A DNA stretch of 8,979 nt from an uncultured Lachnospiraceae bacterium (GTDB lineage: Bacteria > Bacillota > Clostridia > Lachnospirales > Lachnospiraceae), in NCBI GenBank assembly GCA_910587305.1, contig CAJUKV010000086.1, positions 1 through 8,979 on the forward strand. Reading direction: 5' to 3'. Positions 6,389 through 8,979 of this stretch are shown one piece after another; the stretch's first letter is position 1; every line of letters begins with the position of its first letter. Both the position numbers and the translations under genes were made by a program. The notes under the pieces are model-generated. The model worked only from the letters and a program-made list of their open reading frames with translations. It did not search any database and was not told the origin of the DNA.

Positions 6389-7839
6389 TTTATATAACAA
6401 AAACGCACGGACTCAGGCTCGGGCTTTCCGTCGCCGTTTTGTGTGTATGCAAATGCTTTTACAAACAGAACCCTGCCGTCCGCAAGGCCGACGCACATGG
6501 CGTCCTCCCATTCAAGAGGCGCTTCATAAAGATCCATAACTTTTTTCGCAGAAGCATCCCCAAGATTAAAAGCAAACAATCCCTCATAATTCCAAAGAAT
6601 GAAATCCGCGTCCTTACCTCCTGCAATTGTATGGCAATGGGGCGGCCCGGCCGGAAGCATCCCCGACGCCGCCTTTTCATAGTCCCCCTTATCAGGATTC
6701 AGCTGCAAAATAGTACTCTCAAAAGGTTCCTCTTCGCAGAGCAGATAAATATTCCCATTTTTTCCCCGGCACAGGCTGTCTCTTGCCACAATGTCATAGG
6801 GAATATCAATGGCGCAAAGTTCCTTTCCATCCGTATCATAAACAACGACGGCCCGATCCTTCCCTGCATACAGCCTCCCCTCTTTATCCACCGCCAACGC
6901 CATGAAAAGCTCCTTTTCCATATTCTTTTCATAAAGCAGCTCCCCGTCTTTGCTTACATGGAGAATCTTTCCTCCCTCATAGTTATCCTCCCCCTTCAAA
7001 AGCAAAAGCACATAAAGCCCTTGCTGCATATCCTCCTCCATGGCATACACGATCATATTTTCCTCATAATCCATTCGATAAAAGGGCTTTGAAGTATTTT
7101 CGCCAATTTCCATACGCTCAATTACATTTGTTCCTGCCAAATAAAGGCACTCTTCTCCTTCTGTAACACATGTTACATCTACACTTCCTTCGTATGCAAT
7201 CACAATTTCTTTCTCCGCCTCCGGCGCCAAATCAATAGGGTCCCGTATATTTTCCCCCTCACCTTCCGTAATTTCCGTTCCGATGATCCGTATGCTGTAA
7301 TTTACTTTATGCTGGAAATCGATAATCTGAAGCAGTTCTTCATCGCTTATCTTCTCCGGAAGAAATAATGTGCTCCTCTCGGCGTACAGTCCCACCCCTT
7401 TGCCCTTATAATCTCTGTAATCCTCCAAATACTGTAGCTCCCCTTCCGGAAAGCTTCCCTGCTCTTCATATTCTCCGTTCAGCTTCTCAAAACGAGCCTG
7501 TTCTTCCTCCGTCAAGGGCCTGTTATAATGAAAAGTATCCCCTGCAAATGCCTGGGAATAAAATTTTTCCAGCATTTCCCGGTTCATGGCTTCCATGCGC
7601 TGCTGATAAAGACCGGCAGCCGCAAAGGCAGTCCCCCCTATGATAAGGCAGAAAATGGCGGTCAACGGTAATAACATTTTCTTTCTCCCAATACCCTTAC
7701 GTCTTCTAAGTTTCTTACCTGATGGTGTTTGTGTAATGGCAAAAAGTGTTTCCGTAACGGTATTATGAAATCCCTCCGGCACTGTTTCCAATTCAGGAAT
7801 ATATATTTTTGTCTTTTTATTCACATGAGTGTTTTTCAC
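6382..7839 (-). CDS. Putative membrane anti-sigma factor with beta-propeller-like outer domain
   Basis: This 485-residue single-pass membrane protein is most likely the anti-sigma factor that holds the partner ECF sigma inactive at the membrane. The N-terminal ~52 residues are cytoplasmic, with a PEGFHNTVTETL-type helix (about 21-32) and a basic stretch KKLRRRKGIGRKK (42-54). One TM helix follows (about 55-76). The outer part has an acidic helical region (80-190) including DEELLQIIDF (166-175). From about 255 on, repeated beta-rich units such as VDKEGRLYAGKDRAVVVYDT look like blades of a six- or seven-bladed propeller. No zinc-binding anti-sigma motif is present. The start is GTG, with AAAGGAG nine bases before it, inside the 3' end of the sigma gene (23-base overlap). 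The anti-sigma role rests on layout and pairing, not a recognised named family. Confidence 0.75.
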   Translation of the reverse strand: MKNTHVNKKTKIYIPELETVPEGFHNTVTETLFAITQTPSGKKLRRRKGIGRKKMLLPLTAIFCLIIGGTAFAAAGLYQQRMEAMNREMLEKFYSQAFAGDTFHYNRPLTEEEQARFEKLNGEYEEQGSFPEGELQYLEDYRDYKGKGVGLYAERSTLFLPEKISDEELLQIIDFQHKVNYSIRIIGTEITEGEGENIRDPIDLAPEAEKEIVIAYEGSVDVTCVTEGEECLYLAGTNVIERMEIGENTSKPFYRMDYEENMIVYAMEEDMQQGLYVLLLLKGEDNYEGGKILHVSKDGELLYEKNMEKELFMALAVDKEGRLYAGKDRAVVVYDTDGKELCAIDIPYDIVARDSLCRGKNGNIYLLCEEEPFESTILQLNPDKGDYEKAASGMLPAGPPHCHTIAGGKDADFILWNYEGLFAFNLGDASAKKVMDLYEAPLEWEDAMCVGLADGRVLFVKAFAYTQNGDGKPEPESVRFCYINP

Positions 7840-8329
7840 TTTCCATTTCTCCTTTCAACAGTTCTTTCATCTGGCTGCGCGCCCGCAAAAGCCTTTGTTT
7901 TACATTGCTTTCCGAAATTTTTAAAATTTGCGCCGTTTCTTTTACGGAATAACCTTCTACATAGTGCAAAGCAAAAACCAGCCGGTAGGATTCTTTCAAC
8001 GTCATCAAGGCTTCATAAACCTCCGAATACTCATTTCCCAAATCCATGGATTGGGCCCTGTCATCCCTTCTTTCTTCATATGGCATATAACGCTTTTCTT
8101 TATCCAAAATGCGATAGCACTCATTAATCAGGATTCTTGTCAGCCATGTCCTGAAAAGATTGTCATTCCGCAATGTTTTCAAATTTGCATAGGCGCGAAG
8201 CAGCGTATTTTGAATCGCATCTTCACAATCCACTTCCCTTTTTAGCATACTTCTGGCAACCCCATACAGTTGCTTTTCAGCAGCAAGCACTTCTGTTATA
8301 AATTGTTGCTGTTTCATCTCTATAACCAT
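7817..8329 (-). CDS. ECF-type RNA polymerase sigma factor
   Basis: This 170-residue alternative sigma factor of ECF layout has region 2 (about 15-80) and region 4 (about 103-155) and no region 3. Region 2 shows DCEDAIQNTLLRAY (34-47) and FRTWLTRILINECYR (59-73), the core-binding and -10 recognition helices. Region 4 ends in the helix-turn-helix YSVKETAQILKISESNVKQR (127-146), which reads the -35 element. The start chosen is the ATG at 8329, preceded by GGAAAGGA. The ATG at 8317 (166 residues) is possible, and the TTG at 8365 is unlikely. The overlapping downstream gene encodes a membrane protein of anti-sigma layout, so the pair probably responds to an extracellular or envelope signal. Self-activation through the upstream ECF-like promoter is plausible. 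Confidence 0.93.
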   Translation of the reverse strand: MVIEMKQQQFITEVLAAEKQLYGVARSMLKREVDCEDAIQNTLLRAYANLKTLRNDNLFRTWLTRILINECYRILDKEKRYMPYEERRDDRAQSMDLGNEYSEVYEALMTLKESYRLVFALHYVEGYSVKETAQILKISESNVKQRLLRARSQMKELLKGEMESEKHSCE

Positions 8330-8399
8330 ATCCTTTCCGTAGTCTGCAATGCCGTATCGGTACAATTTACTTACCGCCGATTTTTCTTGGGAAGCACTG

Positions 8400-8433
8400 C
8401 TTTTACCTGTTAGAACTTTGAAAGCGGTAAAAG
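8400..8433. repeat. Inverted repeat overlapping the sigma-gene promoter
   Basis: CTTTTACC (8400-8407) and its exact complement GGTAAAAG (8426-8433) flank an 18-base spacer. The repeat covers the -10 side and part of the -35 of the candidate ECF promoter. It could be an operator for a dimeric regulator or a 5' leader hairpin. An 8-bp repeat at this spacing could also be chance. Confidence 0.35.
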
Positions 8434-8439
8434 GTTACA
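8409..8439 (-). promoter_or_regulatory. Candidate ECF-type (autoregulatory) promoter of the sigma gene
   Basis: On the minus strand TGTAACCTTTT at 8429-8439 resembles the AAC-containing -35 element of ECF promoters. TTCTAAC (8409-8415) lies 17 bases after its TGTAACC core and would be the -10 element. It sits about 80 bp upstream of the chosen sigma start. ECF genes usually activate their own transcription. A perfect TATAAT at 8442-8447 (minus strand), with no good -35, is an alternative housekeeping signal. Confidence 0.4.
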
Positions 8440-8446
8440 AAATTAT

Positions 8447-8491
8447 AAAAAGTCCTTGCTCTTGAAAATGATTTCATAAACAAAGACTTTT
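8447..8491 (-). terminator. Intrinsic terminator after the orphan gene
   Basis: On the minus strand AAAAGTCTTTG (8481-8491) pairs with CAAGGACTTTT (8448-8458) with one G-U pair. The loop contains a smaller TGAAA/TTTCA hairpin. TTTTTATAATTTT follows, giving a U-rich tail. It lies 40 bp after the stop codon of the gene at 8531 and separates that gene from the sigma operon. Confidence 0.6.
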
Positions 8492-8530
8492 GTGTATGGT
8501 TATGACTTCTACTAAATTTGTATACTCCTG

Positions 8531-8899
8531 CTATTCCATCACAGAAAAATTATATTCGGATGCATATATGAAATAGTCCCCAATTTCTTGCTCAAGATAT
8601 ACTTCATTTTCATGCTCATTAAGAAACTCGCCAAATCTTTCCTGCTCAGATTTGGGAATAATATATGCTGTTCTATCCATAAAAGGCACATTAGGAACAT
8701 ACCATTCCGTACTGGTCATCCATTTACAAATATCCATTTTATCTACCGAGGCCACTGCAGATACTTGAACCCTTCCATTGGTTAAAACCGTAATGCTATT
8801 TGCATTATCAAAAGTTGAATACGCAATATGATAATTATTCTCTTCCAGATATTTTCCAACAGTATATGCATCTGTTTCAGGTGGTTCCGAAGACTTCAT
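8531..8899 (-). CDS. Hypothetical small protein, possibly 5'-truncated
   Basis: This open frame encodes 122 residues of no recognised family. The product as read is soluble and acidic, with a mixed alpha/beta pattern and aromatic-rich segments (KWMTSTEWYVPNVPF, YFIYASEYNF). No membrane segment, catalytic motif or repeat is visible. The 5' end is doubtful: no ribosome site precedes the ATG at 8897-8899, and the frame stays open upstream to a TAG at 8951-8953. That upstream stretch reads WYKLLTHKNIYIIYLPI without an ATG, GTG or TTG start. The SSEPPETD stretch after a mildly hydrophobic run resembles the mature start of a lipoprotein whose signal peptide is lost or frameshifted, but that is inference. 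A terminator follows it, so it is a separate unit from the sigma operon. Confidence 0.5.
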   Translation of the reverse strand: MKSSEPPETDAYTVGKYLEENNYHIAYSTFDNANSITVLTNGRVQVSAVASVDKMDICKWMTSTEWYVPNVPFMDRTAYIIPKSEQERFGEFLNEHENEVYLEQEIGDYFIYASEYNFSVME

Positions 8900-8979
8900 G
8901 ATCGGTAAATATATTATATAAATATTCTTGTGAGTTAAAAGTTTGTACCACTAAGAAGCCAGAAAATCCCAGTGCTTTT

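Noticed and set aside
6439..7092. Long plus-strand frame (217 codons) opposite the anti-sigma gene
   Set aside because: Antisense shadow of a gene with clear protein character; no ribosome site and low-complexity, unprotein-like composition.
1..8979. CRISPR array, insertion sequence, rRNA or c-di-GMP riboswitch
   Set aside because: No regularly spaced repeats, transposase motifs, rRNA-like stretches or recognisable riboswitch core were found on either strand.

Overview
The window looks like chromosome of a Clostridia-type Firmicute, probably Lachnospiraceae. This is inferred from the strong AGGAGG-like ribosome sites, the mixed A+T-rich intergenic DNA, the ECF sigma/anti-sigma pair of a style common in that family, and the hybrid kinase/HD-GYP signalling genes. 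No species can be named from sequence reading alone. Every supported protein gene lies on the minus strand, so transcription runs from high to low coordinates.

Right part (8979 to about 6370). A small orphan gene (8531-8899, possibly truncated at its 5' end) is followed by a likely intrinsic terminator. Next comes a two-gene unit: an ECF sigma factor (7817-8329) overlapping by 23 bases a membrane protein (6382-7839). The membrane protein has the layout of its anti-sigma factor: a short cytoplasmic N-terminus, one membrane helix and a large outside domain that looks like a beta-propeller. A candidate ECF-type promoter lies between the orphan gene and the sigma gene and is overlapped by an inverted repeat.

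Middle and left part (about 6333 to 406). A good sigma-A promoter and a roughly 180-nt leader precede a four-gene phosphorelay. It consists of a hybrid histidine kinase with an extracellular sensor, PAS, HisKA/HATPase and two receiver domains (3172-6120), a free-standing Hpt protein (2707-3063), and two receiver-HD-GYP response regulators (1518-2564 and 433-1512). The expected phosphate flow is kinase His to receiver Asp to Hpt His to the two response regulators. The outputs are cyclic-di-GMP phosphodiesterase-type domains. The last regulator has an intact HD-GYP catalytic site. The one before it has lost key metal-binding residues while keeping its receiver, so the operon pairs a probable active enzyme with a probable pseudo-enzyme.

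Left edge (1-432). There is no intact gene here. Bases 113-132 match the 3' end of a tRNA (T-loop, T-stem and acceptor strand, leucine-like) without the rest of the tRNA, followed directly by a classic terminator at 134-174. This is what the far attachment site of an element integrated in a tRNA gene looks like, so sequence left of about 112 is probably the end of a mobile element. Between this site and the operon lies a short protein-like remnant (252-359).
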